From assembly GCF_003477995.1 (NCBI RefSeq), contig NZ_QUEM01000001.1, positions 190,264 through 254,263 of the forward strand: 64,000 nucleotides of DNA, in the 5' to 3' direction. This document shows, in pieces, positions 23,756 through 32,243 of the stretch. Each line of letters opens with the position of its first letter. The stretch's first letter is position 1. The notes under the pieces are model-generated. The model saw only the letters and a program-made list of their open reading frames with translations, searched no databases and was not told the origin of the DNA. Both the position numbers and the translations under genes were made by a program. Origin of the DNA: Bacteroides sp. OF04-15BH. Its GTDB lineage: Bacteria; Bacteroidota; Bacteroidia; Bacteroidales; Bacteroidaceae.

Positions 23756-25009
23756 ATGATACGTTTGGCATTAAAGAATTTATGGGCCCGAAAGAGGCGT
23801 AACGGCTGGCTGATGGCCGAACTGATTGTGGTCAGTGTCATTCTGTGGCATTTTGCCGATCCCGTGACGGTGCAGACTTATGTGAATATGCTGCCGGATG
23901 GTTTTGACTCGGAGAATCTGTACCGTATTTCCATTCAGGAGTATGATCCGTCTTCTTACCGTTACCGTGAAGAGGCGGCAGAGAGTGAGACACGACAGGA
24001 AAATATGTGGCGTATTCGGGATCGTGTCCGGAATTATCCCGGAGTGGAATCGGCTACATTTCAGATTGGAGGAGGCGGTCCGGGTGGTAGGTCGTACACT
24101 GCGACATCAATTCAGGTTACTGAAGATATTTCAGTGTCTCATATACAAGTTGATTTCGTTCCCAAAAGTGATTATTTTACCACTTTCCGCTATCAGACGG
24201 CCGGAGGACCTTCAACAGAGCAGATGGACCGGATGACTTTGGAGAATGGGGAATTGATTATGACCGAGAACATTCTTCCGGATGCTCCTTCGTTCGGGTA
24301 CAGGTATAAGAATGCTCTTGGAGATGAATTTAAGATTGTAGCTTCCGTTCGTCCTGTTAAAATACATTTGAACAAACCTCCCCAGCAAGTCCGGTTTGTG
24401 AAGTCTGGTGTTCAGGATGCGGATGCTATTATTTTCCGTTTGCGTGATGATGTGGACCCGGATGCCTTCCTGACGGATTTTCGGGAGTGGGCCTTGCGGG
24501 AGCTGCAATTGGGTAACTATTTTGTGGTGCAGATTGAATCGTACGATCACTATATCAGTCAGGGATACTTTTCCAATACCTATGATTATGGGGTACAGCT
24601 TCTGTTAGGCTCGTTCTTCCTGTTCTGCATCTTCTTCGGAGTTTCCGGAAGTTTCTGGATGCAGACGCGTGCCCGGCGTGAAGAGATCGGTATTCTGAAA
24701 AGCTTTGGAGCCACTTCCGGGAAGATGGCGCGTCTGTTCCTGCTTGAGGGACTGATACTGACCACCGTGTCTGTCTTCTTGGGGGCAGTTATTTATTTGC
24801 AATATGCTTTGCATACCGGATTGTACCAGCCGGAAAACACTTGCTTCAGTCCCTTTGTGCATTATTGGTATGAGTCTTTCAAACTGCACTATCTGATAGT
24901 TTCGGCTGTGGTCTGGCTGCTGATGGTACTGATTGTCAGTTTCGGCATTTATGTGCCTGTGCGCGGCATCAGCCGGATTGCACCGACGGAGGCGCTGCAC
25001 GAAGAATAA
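23756..25009 (+). CDS. FtsX/MacB-type ABC permease, pair 4 B-subunit
   Basis: A 417-residue B-type permease starting MIRLALKNLWARKRRNGWLMAELIVVSVILWHF. The core has IGGGGPGGRSYTATSIQVTEDISVS in place of the corresponding segments of the other copies, then the common KSDYFTTFRYQTAGGPSTEQMDRM. The membrane half shows a little more divergence than pairs 2 and 3 (TRARREEIGILKSFGATSGKMARLFLLEGL) but keeps QYALHTGLYQPEN and RIAPTEALHEE. This copy therefore looks older or less recently converted. The next gene starts after 31 nt. Confidence 0.88.
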   Translation: MIRLALKNLWARKRRNGWLMAELIVVSVILWHFADPVTVQTYVNMLPDGFDSENLYRISIQEYDPSSYRYREEAAESETRQENMWRIRDRVRNYPGVESATFQIGGGGPGGRSYTATSIQVTEDISVSHIQVDFVPKSDYFTTFRYQTAGGPSTEQMDRMTLENGELIMTENILPDAPSFGYRYKNALGDEFKIVASVRPVKIHLNKPPQQVRFVKSGVQDADAIIFRLRDDVDPDAFLTDFREWALRELQLGNYFVVQIESYDHYISQGYFSNTYDYGVQLLLGSFFLFCIFFGVSGSFWMQTRARREEIGILKSFGATSGKMARLFLLEGLILTTVSVFLGAVIYLQYALHTGLYQPENTCFSPFVHYWYESFKLHYLIVSAVVWLLMVLIVSFGIYVPVRGISRIAPTEALHEE

Positions 25010-25040
25010 CTTACACGAATAAAACAAACACTTATTGATT

Positions 25041-26369
25041 ATGAACCGTTTTCGGAAATATGTTTATCGTAGTTGGGCTCTGCTCCGTCAGAATCCGCTG
25101 TTTTCGAGCATCTACATTTTGGGCACTGCACTTTCGGTGGCCCTGCTGATGGTGCTGTTTATTATCTTTTACGTGAAATTCGCTCCCATCTATCCCGAAG
25201 GAAACCGGAACCGTACGCTGGTGCTGCAATACGTACAGGCCAATGATCTCAGCAATCCCAGTTCATATAGTGGTGGTGCTCTGTCACCGCGCGTTCCGTA
25301 TGAACTTTTGAAGGGATTGCCGCATCTTGACGCGACAGCTGCGGTGTATCGCACTTCTGCTGCAAAGGATGACAGAGTTGCACTGACGACGCGTTCGGCT
25401 GCGGTACCCGTATCATCCAAGTATGTCGATGGCGGTTTCTGGCGGGTGTTCACCTTCCGTTTCTTGTCTGGAAAGTCTTTTTCCGATGCCGATGTGACCG
25501 CCGCGATGCCGGTGGCCGTTCTTTCGGCCCGGCTGGCCAACCGTATATTCGGAACAATGGAGGCTGTCGGACGACAGTTTCTGTTCAATGGTAACGAGCT
25601 GAAAGTGGCGGGTGTGGTGCAGGACGTGTCGTGGGTCACTCCGGCTACGGCTGCCGATGTGTGGCTGCCGTTGTCGCTCAATCCGAATGCGCTCTGGGAA
25701 ACGGGCGATGAACGTCTGCGGGGTAATCTGGAGGTGTATCTGACGGCTCCGAAGCCTTCCGACAAGGACGCGTTACGAAAGGAAGTACGTGAGGCGTTTC
25801 GTCGTTACAATACTACGTGCCGGCTTTATGAGAATGACATCCTCGACCAACCGGACGATTATTGGAAAAGCTGTTTCCGGTCCTCCTATACCGGTGATGC
25901 CAGTAGCAGCTTGAAGCCATATCTCGAAGCCACTTTGCGTCCGTTCTTCTATTTCCTGCTGGCCCTGATCTTCATTCCGGCCCTGAATCTTGGGGGCATC
26001 ATCGCTTCACGCATGGACAGCCGTATCGGAGAGTTGGGTATCCGCAAAGCGTATGGAGCTTCCAACCTCTGGCTGTTGCGTCAGATTATGAATGAGAACC
26101 TGCTGTTCACTTCGTTAGGAAGTCTTTTAGGCCTGTTGCTTAGCTATCTCTGTCTGTGGCTTTCGTCCGACTGGATTCTGACGATTCTTGATAAGTATAC
26201 CGATCCGACCATGCCTGCGCCCGAATTTACGGCCGGCATGCTGTTGCAGCCTGCGGTGTTTGTAGTAGTCGTATGCTTCTGCCTGTTGCTGAATTTCCTG
26301 TCGGCACTGGTTCCGGCCCTGTTGTCGCTGCGGAAAAGCATTGTGGAACAATTGCAGCAGAAGCGATGA
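25041..26369 (+). CDS. FtsX/MacB-type ABC permease, pair 5 A-subunit
   Basis: A 442-residue permease, the longest A-type copy. I chose ATG 25041 (MNRFRKYVYRSWALLRQNPLFS) over TTG 25035. It is clearly related but outside the near-identical group: SSIYILGTALSVALLMVLFIIFYVKFAPIYPEG at the front, YVDGGFWRVFTFRFLSGKSFSDADVTAAMP in the core, and MDSRIGELGIRKAYGASNLWLLRQIMNENLLFTSLGSLLGLLLSY at the rear. The core has an extended region with RLYENDILDQPDDYWKSCF. It likely recognises a different ligand from pairs 2-4. A 61-nt gap precedes its B-partner. Confidence 0.9.
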   Translation: MNRFRKYVYRSWALLRQNPLFSSIYILGTALSVALLMVLFIIFYVKFAPIYPEGNRNRTLVLQYVQANDLSNPSSYSGGALSPRVPYELLKGLPHLDATAAVYRTSAAKDDRVALTTRSAAVPVSSKYVDGGFWRVFTFRFLSGKSFSDADVTAAMPVAVLSARLANRIFGTMEAVGRQFLFNGNELKVAGVVQDVSWVTPATAADVWLPLSLNPNALWETGDERLRGNLEVYLTAPKPSDKDALRKEVREAFRRYNTTCRLYENDILDQPDDYWKSCFRSSYTGDASSSLKPYLEATLRPFFYFLLALIFIPALNLGGIIASRMDSRIGELGIRKAYGASNLWLLRQIMNENLLFTSLGSLLGLLLSYLCLWLSSDWILTILDKYTDPTMPAPEFTAGMLLQPAVFVVVVCFCLLLNFLSALVPALLSLRKSIVEQLQQKR

Positions 26370-26430
26370 GGGGTAAGTGATGAGTGATTGAAGAATGATT
26401 GATAAAAACAGATTAGCGAGATAAAAAATC

Positions 26431-27741
26431 ATGAACAGAATTATATTACATCAGTTTTGGAACCGGCGTCGCCGGAACATTTGGATTTTTCTGGAACTTT
26501 TGTTGGCTGGTTATTTCCTTTGGATGGTACTTGACCCGATTTGTGTGCTTACCGCCGACCGGATGATTTCCCGGGGCTACAATCCAGAGGGTATCTATCG
26601 GTTGAATCTGGGTATTTATGACGAAACGTCGGGCCTGTACTATCAGGCTGCGGACGACAACGATGAAGTCCGCGACCGTAAGTTTCAGCTGATCATGAAG
26701 GAGTTAGCTTCCTGTCCGGAGGTAGCCAGTGTGGCTTTCGGAATTTCCAGCTGCTTCCCCAACAGCAACAGCTGGGACGGCAACCGTTTGTTGGCACCTG
26801 ACTCCAGCGAGATCCAGATTCAGGTCTATACGTATTATCAGGTGGACGGCAACGATCCGGCCGGCGTTCTGGGTCTGGAGGATGCCCTGACGGGCGATTC
26901 GTTGCGTCTGCCACCCACGTTTTTCCGTTCCGACGGGCAGATTGCCATTTCTGAACAACTGGCCCGGAAACTTTTCGGTACACCGAAAGCTGTCGGCCGG
27001 AAAGTCCGCTATAACGGATATGCGGTGGAAGTAGCCGCTGTGTTCCGCGACATCAAGCATTTTGATGCCCAACAACCCGTTCCATTGGCTCTGATGAGCC
27101 AGCCTTTGTCGCGCGTCCGCAAAAGCATCGTCTGGCAGTCCATTCTGTTCCGCTTGAAACCGGGGGTAGATGCCGGTGTTTTCCGCAACCGTTTCGAGCG
27201 CGAGGTAGTGCCTCGGATCAATCAGGGTAACTTCTACTATGCCGGTCTGAAATCCTTTGCTGACTATAGCCGCGAAGCCACCTTCGAAGCCGGCATCACC
27301 GGCAAGCTCCGACTGAGCTACGGGCTGGCCGTATTCGCTCTGCTCTGCATCTTCATGGGAATATTCGGCACATTTTGGATGCACGCCGTTGACCGCCGTC
27401 CGGAACTAGGTGTGTTGCGCAGTCTGGGCGCTTCGCGCGGCGCGGTGGCTGGCCGTTTCTATTTCGAGGTGTGGCTGCTCGTTACGTCGGCTTTCGTACT
27501 CGTGCTGCTGGCCGTGTTCCACTATGTGCGTAGCGAGGGATTGGCTCCTGTGGTACAGACGTTCCAGAACGACTTGTTTACTCCCGATCCCGCTTACTGG
27601 CAGAACCGCCTGTGGAGCCGCTTTGCCGTGGTTTCGGTTGTAACCTATGTGCTGATGCTTGTTCTCTCTTTTTTAGCCGTGTGGTTTCCTGTACGTCGGG
27701 CTGTTGCTTTGCCGCCCGCTGATGCGTTGCACGAAGAGTAA
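26431..27741 (+). CDS. FtsX/MacB-type ABC permease, pair 5 B-subunit
   Basis: A 436-residue B-type permease (MNRIILHQFWNRRRRNIWIFLELLLAGYFLWMVLDPICVL). It keeps the B-type order: N-terminal helix, periplasmic core (ELASCPEVASVAFGISSCFPNSNSW, LARKLFGTPKAVGRKVRYNGYAVEVAAVFRDIK), and the rear FtsX helices (FGTFWMHAVDRRPELGVLRSLGASRGAVAGRFYFEVWLL), ending PPADALHEE. Unlike the other B-type copies its core contains the FGTPKAVGRKVRYNGYAVEV unit that is otherwise an A-type feature, so it may be the ancestral or hybrid form. The TolC-type gene follows after 18 nt. Confidence 0.88.
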   Translation: MNRIILHQFWNRRRRNIWIFLELLLAGYFLWMVLDPICVLTADRMISRGYNPEGIYRLNLGIYDETSGLYYQAADDNDEVRDRKFQLIMKELASCPEVASVAFGISSCFPNSNSWDGNRLLAPDSSEIQIQVYTYYQVDGNDPAGVLGLEDALTGDSLRLPPTFFRSDGQIAISEQLARKLFGTPKAVGRKVRYNGYAVEVAAVFRDIKHFDAQQPVPLALMSQPLSRVRKSIVWQSILFRLKPGVDAGVFRNRFEREVVPRINQGNFYYAGLKSFADYSREATFEAGITGKLRLSYGLAVFALLCIFMGIFGTFWMHAVDRRPELGVLRSLGASRGAVAGRFYFEVWLLVTSAFVLVLLAVFHYVRSEGLAPVVQTFQNDLFTPDPAYWQNRLWSRFAVVSVVTYVLMLVLSFLAVWFPVRRAVALPPADALHEE

Positions 27742-27759
27742 CCTTTTTAATCTTCATAT

Positions 27760-29304
27760 ATGAAATCTTTACTGAAATATTCCGCCATTCATTCCGGAGC
27801 AGCTATGTCTGTCAATCCGTGTTGGCTGTTCCGCCTGTTTCTGGCCGTTCTGTTCCTGTTGCCGGTTTCTCTGCTTCCGGCTCAGGAACTGACGCCCCGT
27901 ACACTGACCTTGTCCGAAGCTATTATGCTGGCCCGCAAGCAAAGTGTGGATGCCGCCTCTGCATTGGGACAGTTGAAATCTGCCTATTGGAGTTACCGCA
28001 GTTTCCGGGCAGAGCTGCTTCCGGAGGTGAATTTCTCGGCTACATTGCCCAGCTATCGCAAAAACTATAACGCCTATCAGCAGAGCGACGGTTCGCACAC
28101 CTATGTGCGCAATGACTATATGAGTCTGAATGGAGCCATTTCTGTGGATCAGAGCATCTGGTTTACGGGAGGAACCCTTTCGCTCACCACGTCGCTCGAT
28201 TATATGACCCAGTTCGGTACCGGCAGCCGCAACCATCAGTTTATGTCCGTACCGGTGGCCCTCACTCTGAACCAGCCTCTTTTCGGTGTGAATTCGGTGA
28301 AGTGGGACCGCCGCATCGAACCGCTCCGCTATGCCGAGGCACAGGCCAATTTCCTTTCGGCTACCGAGCGCGTGACGATGACCGTCATTCAGTATTACTT
28401 CAACCTGCTGCTGGCCCGTGAGAATGTCAGCATTGCCCGTCAGAATCTTCAGAACGCCGAAAAACTCTGTGAGGTGGCCGAGAGCAAGCGGCGCATGGGA
28501 AAAATCAGCGAGAACGATCTGTTGCAGCTGAGACTGAATGTGCTCAATGCCCGTTCCACGCTTACGGCCAATGAGAGCAGTCTGAAATCGAACATGTTCA
28601 CACTGCGCTCGTTTCTGGCGTTGGGCGAAACGGAAGAACTGATTCCGGTGCTGCCCGACAGCGTGCCGCCGATTTCATTGGAGTATCACGAGGTGCTGAA
28701 GAAAGCTTTGGAGCATAACTCCATTTCCTATAATCTCCGTCGCCGTCAGCTGGAAGCCGACTATCAGGTGGCACAGGCCAAAGGCAATCGCAGACAGGTT
28801 TCGCTCTATGCCCAGGTGGGCTTTACGGGCAGCGACTCCGATTTCGGACGCACCTATACTGAGATGAAGGACAATCAGGTGATTCAGGTTGGTGTGCAGG
28901 TGCCCATACTCGACTGGGGCAAACGCCGCGGACAGGTCAAGGTGGCCGAGAGCAACCGTGAGGTGGTGCGCCAGCAGCTGCGTAAGGAAGAGGCCGATTT
29001 CAGTCAGAGTCTTTTCGTGCTCACCGAGCAGTTCAACAATCAGGTGAACCAGTTGCAGATTGCTCTGGAGGCCGATGCCATTGCCCGCCGTCGTTATCAG
29101 AGCAATGTGGAAACCTTCCTGATCGGCAAGATCAGCACACTCGATCTGAACGACGCGCAGACCAGCAAGGATGAGGCGCGCCGCAAATACATCAACGAAT
29201 TGTTCTCCTACTGGTACTATTATTATCAGATTCGAAGCATCACCCTGTGGGATTTTGCCGCCCAGACCAATATTGATGCCGATTTTGAGGAAATAGTCCG
29301 GTAA
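27760..29304 (+). CDS. TolC-family outer-membrane efflux channel
   Basis: A 514-residue outer-membrane protein completing the tripartite exporter. A signal peptide (LFRLFLAVLFLLPVSLLPAQ) is followed by two repeats of the outer-membrane efflux domain, seen as long amphipathic helices (MLARKQSVDAASALGQLKSAYWSYRSF, ARENVSIARQNLQNAEKLCEVAESKRRMGKISENDLLQLRLNVLNARSTL, and the second copy ESNREVVRQQLRKEEADFSQSLFVLTEQFNNQVNQLQIA with a VETFLIGKISTLDLNDAQTSKDEARRKYINELFSYW end). Trimer formation across the outer membrane is the family rule. The start could also be ATG 27805 (MSVNPCWLF), which would give a more standard signal peptide. Confidence 0.92.
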   Translation: MKSLLKYSAIHSGAAMSVNPCWLFRLFLAVLFLLPVSLLPAQELTPRTLTLSEAIMLARKQSVDAASALGQLKSAYWSYRSFRAELLPEVNFSATLPSYRKNYNAYQQSDGSHTYVRNDYMSLNGAISVDQSIWFTGGTLSLTTSLDYMTQFGTGSRNHQFMSVPVALTLNQPLFGVNSVKWDRRIEPLRYAEAQANFLSATERVTMTVIQYYFNLLLARENVSIARQNLQNAEKLCEVAESKRRMGKISENDLLQLRLNVLNARSTLTANESSLKSNMFTLRSFLALGETEELIPVLPDSVPPISLEYHEVLKKALEHNSISYNLRRRQLEADYQVAQAKGNRRQVSLYAQVGFTGSDSDFGRTYTEMKDNQVIQVGVQVPILDWGKRRGQVKVAESNREVVRQQLRKEEADFSQSLFVLTEQFNNQVNQLQIALEADAIARRRYQSNVETFLIGKISTLDLNDAQTSKDEARRKYINELFSYWYYYYQIRSITLWDFAAQTNIDADFEEIVR

Positions 29305-29337
29305 TAATCCAATAAAAAGAAGTAACTTTGTCTTATT

Positions 29338-30726
29338 ATGATACTGATAATAGATGACGATAGTGCGATACGCTCTTCGCTGACCCTGATGCTGAAAAGG
29401 GCCGGTAAAGACGTGATGGCCGTACCCGGTCCTGTCGAAGCGATGGACGTGGTACGTGCTTCAGCCCCGCGGCTGATACTTATGGATATGAATTTCGGGC
29501 TTTCTACCAGCGGTGATGACGGACTCACCCTGCTGCGGCAGATCAAGCTGTTCCGCCCCGAGGTGCCGGTCATTCTGATGACCGCCTGGGGCAGCATCCA
29601 GCTGGCTGTAAAAGGCATGCAGGCCGGAGCCTTCGACTTTATCACCAAGCCCTGGAACAATGTGGCGCTGATGCAGCGCATAGAAACGGCTCTGGAACTG
29701 ACGGCCGATCTGGCTTCCGCTCCGGCGGAGGATGTGTTCGACCGTAGCCTGATTGTGGGCGAGAGCAAGCCGCTGAAAGAAGTAATCGATGTGTTGCGGC
29801 GCATTGCCCGCACCAATGCCCCGGTGCTGATCAGCGGTGAGAACGGCACCGGCAAGGAACTGGTGGCCGAAACCATTCATCGCAACAGTATGCGTGCGTC
29901 CAATGCCTTTGTGAAGGTCAATCTGGGCGGTATTTCGCAGAGCCTGTTCGAGAGCGAGATGTTCGGACACAAGAAAGGAGCCTTTACCGATGCGGTGGCC
30001 GACCGTGTGGGACGCTTCGAGCTGGCCGAAAAGGGAACCATCTTTCTGGATGAAATCGGCGAACTGGATCTGGCCTGTCAGGTCAAGTTGTTGCGGGTGC
30101 TTCAGGACCAGACCTATGAGGTGCTGGGCGACAGCTGTCAGCGCAAGGCCGATGTGCGGGTAATCAGTGCCACCAATGCCGATCTGCCCCGCATGATCCG
30201 TGAGCATACCTTCCGTGAGGACCTTTTTTACCGTATCAATCTCATCACGGTGCGGTTGCCGGCTTTGCGGGAGCGCCGTGAGGATATTCCCTTGCTGGCT
30301 ACCCATTTTCTGGATTTGCAATGCCGTCAGTACGGTCTTCAGCCGGCGGAACTGGAACCCGATGCCCGTCGTTACCTCATGTCCTTGCCTTATCCCGGAA
30401 ATATCCGCGAACTGAAGAACCTGGTGGAGCGCACGTTGCTCGTCAGTTGCAAATCCCGTTTGACTGCCAATGATTTCCGGGCGCACTATGTGCCGCCGGC
30501 CAATGAAAAAACTTCGGAAGAAGAGCATGGCGGAATGACTTCCCTGCAGGGGCTTACGCTGGAGGAAGTGGAGCGTCAGGCCATACTCAACACTTTGCGC
30601 CAGTTTGACGGCAACCTGAGTCAGGCGGCTCTGGTGCTGGGCATCAGCCGGGGTGCCCTTTATCGTAGAATGGTAAAATATCAGATACAGACCGATGATA
30701 CGAAAACGGATACCGATACCGAATAG
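29338..30726 (+). CDS. Sigma-54-dependent response regulator (NtrC family)
   Basis: A 462-residue transcription activator. The receiver domain (1-120) has Asp50 in LILMDMNF as phosphorylation site and Lys104 in FITKPWN. The central AAA+ domain (about 135-375) has Walker A GENGTGKE (167-174), a GAFTDA loop (214-219), Walker B IFLDEIG, and sensor residues near RVISATNADLPRM. GAFTDA replaces the canonical GAFTGA that contacts sigma-54; this variant is known in related regulators. A Fis-type helix-turn-helix closes the protein (NLSQAALVLGISRGALYRRMVKYQI). The product most likely binds the TGTCC-N6-GGACA dyads at 12497-12531 and activates the sigma-54 promoter. The kinase gene overlaps its 3' end by 32 nt. 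Confidence 0.95.
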   Translation: MILIIDDDSAIRSSLTLMLKRAGKDVMAVPGPVEAMDVVRASAPRLILMDMNFGLSTSGDDGLTLLRQIKLFRPEVPVILMTAWGSIQLAVKGMQAGAFDFITKPWNNVALMQRIETALELTADLASAPAEDVFDRSLIVGESKPLKEVIDVLRRIARTNAPVLISGENGTGKELVAETIHRNSMRASNAFVKVNLGGISQSLFESEMFGHKKGAFTDAVADRVGRFELAEKGTIFLDEIGELDLACQVKLLRVLQDQTYEVLGDSCQRKADVRVISATNADLPRMIREHTFREDLFYRINLITVRLPALRERREDIPLLATHFLDLQCRQYGLQPAELEPDARRYLMSLPYPGNIRELKNLVERTLLVSCKSRLTANDFRAHYVPPANEKTSEEEHGGMTSLQGLTLEEVERQAILNTLRQFDGNLSQAALVLGISRGALYRRMVKYQIQTDDTKTDTDTE

Positions 30727-32050
30727 TCTGCGCACGCTGCGCATCGGGTGGCTTTTCTGGCTCTGGGCTTTTCTGCTCGTGCTGGTGGGCCTGTTGCTCT
30801 ATGTCCTGCTGCCGGTCACCGAGAGCGCCTTTTACTGGGCCGAGGGTATGGTGGTGTTCAGTCTGCTGTTCCTTTATTATTTCTACCGCAAGGCGGTGAA
30901 ACCTCTTCAAACCATCGGCAATGCCATGGATCTGTTGAACGAACAGGATTTCAGCAGCCGTCTGGCACCGGTAGGACAGCGCGAGGCCGACCGCATCGTG
31001 CAATTGTTCAACCGCCTGATGGACCAGCTCAAGAATGAGCGTCTGCATGTGCGTGAGCAGAATCACTTTCTGGACCTGCTCATCAGCGCTTCGCCTATGG
31101 GAGTGATTCTTTTTGACTTTAATCTGAGGGTGACCGGCCTGAATGCGGCGGCCCTGCGCTTTTTAGGCGGACTGGCCGAGGCTGATGTCGTGGGGCATAC
31201 CATGGCCGAGGTGCCTTCTCCTTTGGCGGCCAAGCTGGCCCAGATTCCGCGCGGAAGCATCGAAACGGTGCGTCTGAACGATGCTATGATCTACCGTTGT
31301 TCTTCGCTGTCGTTTATCGACCGTGGTCTTTCCCATCCTTTTTTGCTGTTGGAGAGCCTTACTTCGGAGATTGTGAAGGCCGAGAAGAAAACCTATGAGA
31401 AGGTTATCCGCATGATTGCCCACGAGGTGAACAATAGTGTGGCGGGCGTTACTTCCACCCTCGATTCCCTTTCTGATATTCTGGAACCCTATGATGAGGG
31501 CGGCGATTTGCGTGCCGCCATGCAGGTCTGCTCGGAGCGTTGTTACGGAATGAACCATTTCATCGCCCGTCTGGCGGAGGTGGTCAAGATTCCCGATCCC
31601 AATTTGCAGACCGTTTCCTTGAACCGTCAGGTTGAGGCTTGCCGCCTGCTGATGGAGCATGTCTGCCGGCAGCATCAGATTCGTCTGTCTGCCGATCTGG
31701 ACGCCGCCAATCCGCAGGTGCGGCTCGACACGGTGCTGTTTGAACAGGTGCTGGTCAATATTGTCAAGAACGCTGCCGAAAGTATCGGCACTGAGGGCGA
31801 GATCCGTATCCGTACCACAGCCCGTCCTCTTCAACTGGAGATTGCCGACAACGGAGCCGGTATCTCTCCCGAAGATGAAGACAAACTGTTTACTCCTTTC
31901 TTTTCGACCAAGCCGACCGGTCAGGGCATTGGTCTGATTTTTATCCGAGAGATTCTGACCAAACACGACTGCGTCTTTTCTTTGAAAACCGATTCCGACG
32001 GTTGGACCCGTTTCCGCATTTGCTTTCCGGAACCCGTGGTAGAGAAATAA
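30695..32050 (+). CDS. Sensor histidine kinase with minimal periplasmic loop
   Basis: A 451-residue membrane kinase paired with the response regulator. Two membrane helices (about 17-40 and 51-68) are joined by a loop of only about ten residues (TESAFYWAEG), so it cannot have a folded periplasmic sensor. A HAMP-like region, a PAS domain (FLDLLISASPMGVILFDFNLRVTGLNAAALRFLGG), a HisKA-like dimerisation region with His243 in MIAHEVNNSVAG, and a HATPase domain (NIVKNAAESIG, DNGAGIS, FFSTKPTGQGIGL) follow. This layout is known from intramembrane-sensing kinases that monitor cell-envelope stress or transporter flux. The start overlaps the regulator gene by 32 nt, indicating translational coupling. 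Confidence 0.93.
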   Translation: MIRKRIPIPNSLRTLRIGWLFWLWAFLLVLVGLLLYVLLPVTESAFYWAEGMVVFSLLFLYYFYRKAVKPLQTIGNAMDLLNEQDFSSRLAPVGQREADRIVQLFNRLMDQLKNERLHVREQNHFLDLLISASPMGVILFDFNLRVTGLNAAALRFLGGLAEADVVGHTMAEVPSPLAAKLAQIPRGSIETVRLNDAMIYRCSSLSFIDRGLSHPFLLLESLTSEIVKAEKKTYEKVIRMIAHEVNNSVAGVTSTLDSLSDILEPYDEGGDLRAAMQVCSERCYGMNHFIARLAEVVKIPDPNLQTVSLNRQVEACRLLMEHVCRQHQIRLSADLDAANPQVRLDTVLFEQVLVNIVKNAAESIGTEGEIRIRTTARPLQLEIADNGAGISPEDEDKLFTPFFSTKPTGQGIGLIFIREILTKHDCVFSLKTDSDGWTRFRICFPEPVVEK

Positions 32051-32117
32051 AATTACTTCCCCGTCAGTAATTCATTACTTTCTTGTTGGTAATGGATTAC
32101 CGACGGGGAAGTAATTT
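32050..32117. repeat. Long imperfect inverted repeat after the exporter operon
   Basis: Arms of 29 nt (32050-32078 and 32089-32117) match at 27 of 29 positions around a ten-base loop. The left arm begins at the last base of the kinase stop codon. The arms contain repeated ATTAC/GTAAT units, and another ATTAC follows at 32134-32138. There is no T-run. It may terminate or stabilise the operon mRNA, or bind a regulator. Confidence 0.7.
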
Positions 32118-32170
32118 CGGGTAAATATCATTTAATTACCGTCTGGACGTGAAACCTAAGAAAAAATGAT

Positions 32171-32178
32171 TAAATTTG
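32171..32178 (+). promoter_or_regulatory. Possible -7 element for the TonB-receptor-like gene
   Basis: TAAATTTG matches TAnnTTTG, about 66 nt before the ATG at 32244. No clear TTTG -33 box is at the right distance, so it is tentative. A four-codon frame (32233-32247) overlaps the real start as ATGA. Confidence 0.35.
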
Positions 32179-32243
32179 GACGCCCATACTGTTGTAACCG
32201 TTCCGAAGGCAGTAGGGAAGAGTAACCTTTAAATGAGCAAACC

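Noticed and set aside
29461..30744. Open frame of 427 codons on the minus strand
   Set aside because: It is the antisense of the response-regulator gene and has no domain pattern. The plus-strand gene has receiver, AAA+ and Fis domains.
32176..32195. Possible second sigma-54 promoter (TTTGGACGCCCATACTGTTG)
   Set aside because: The -24 GG is present, but the -12 GC is missing at the correct distance.
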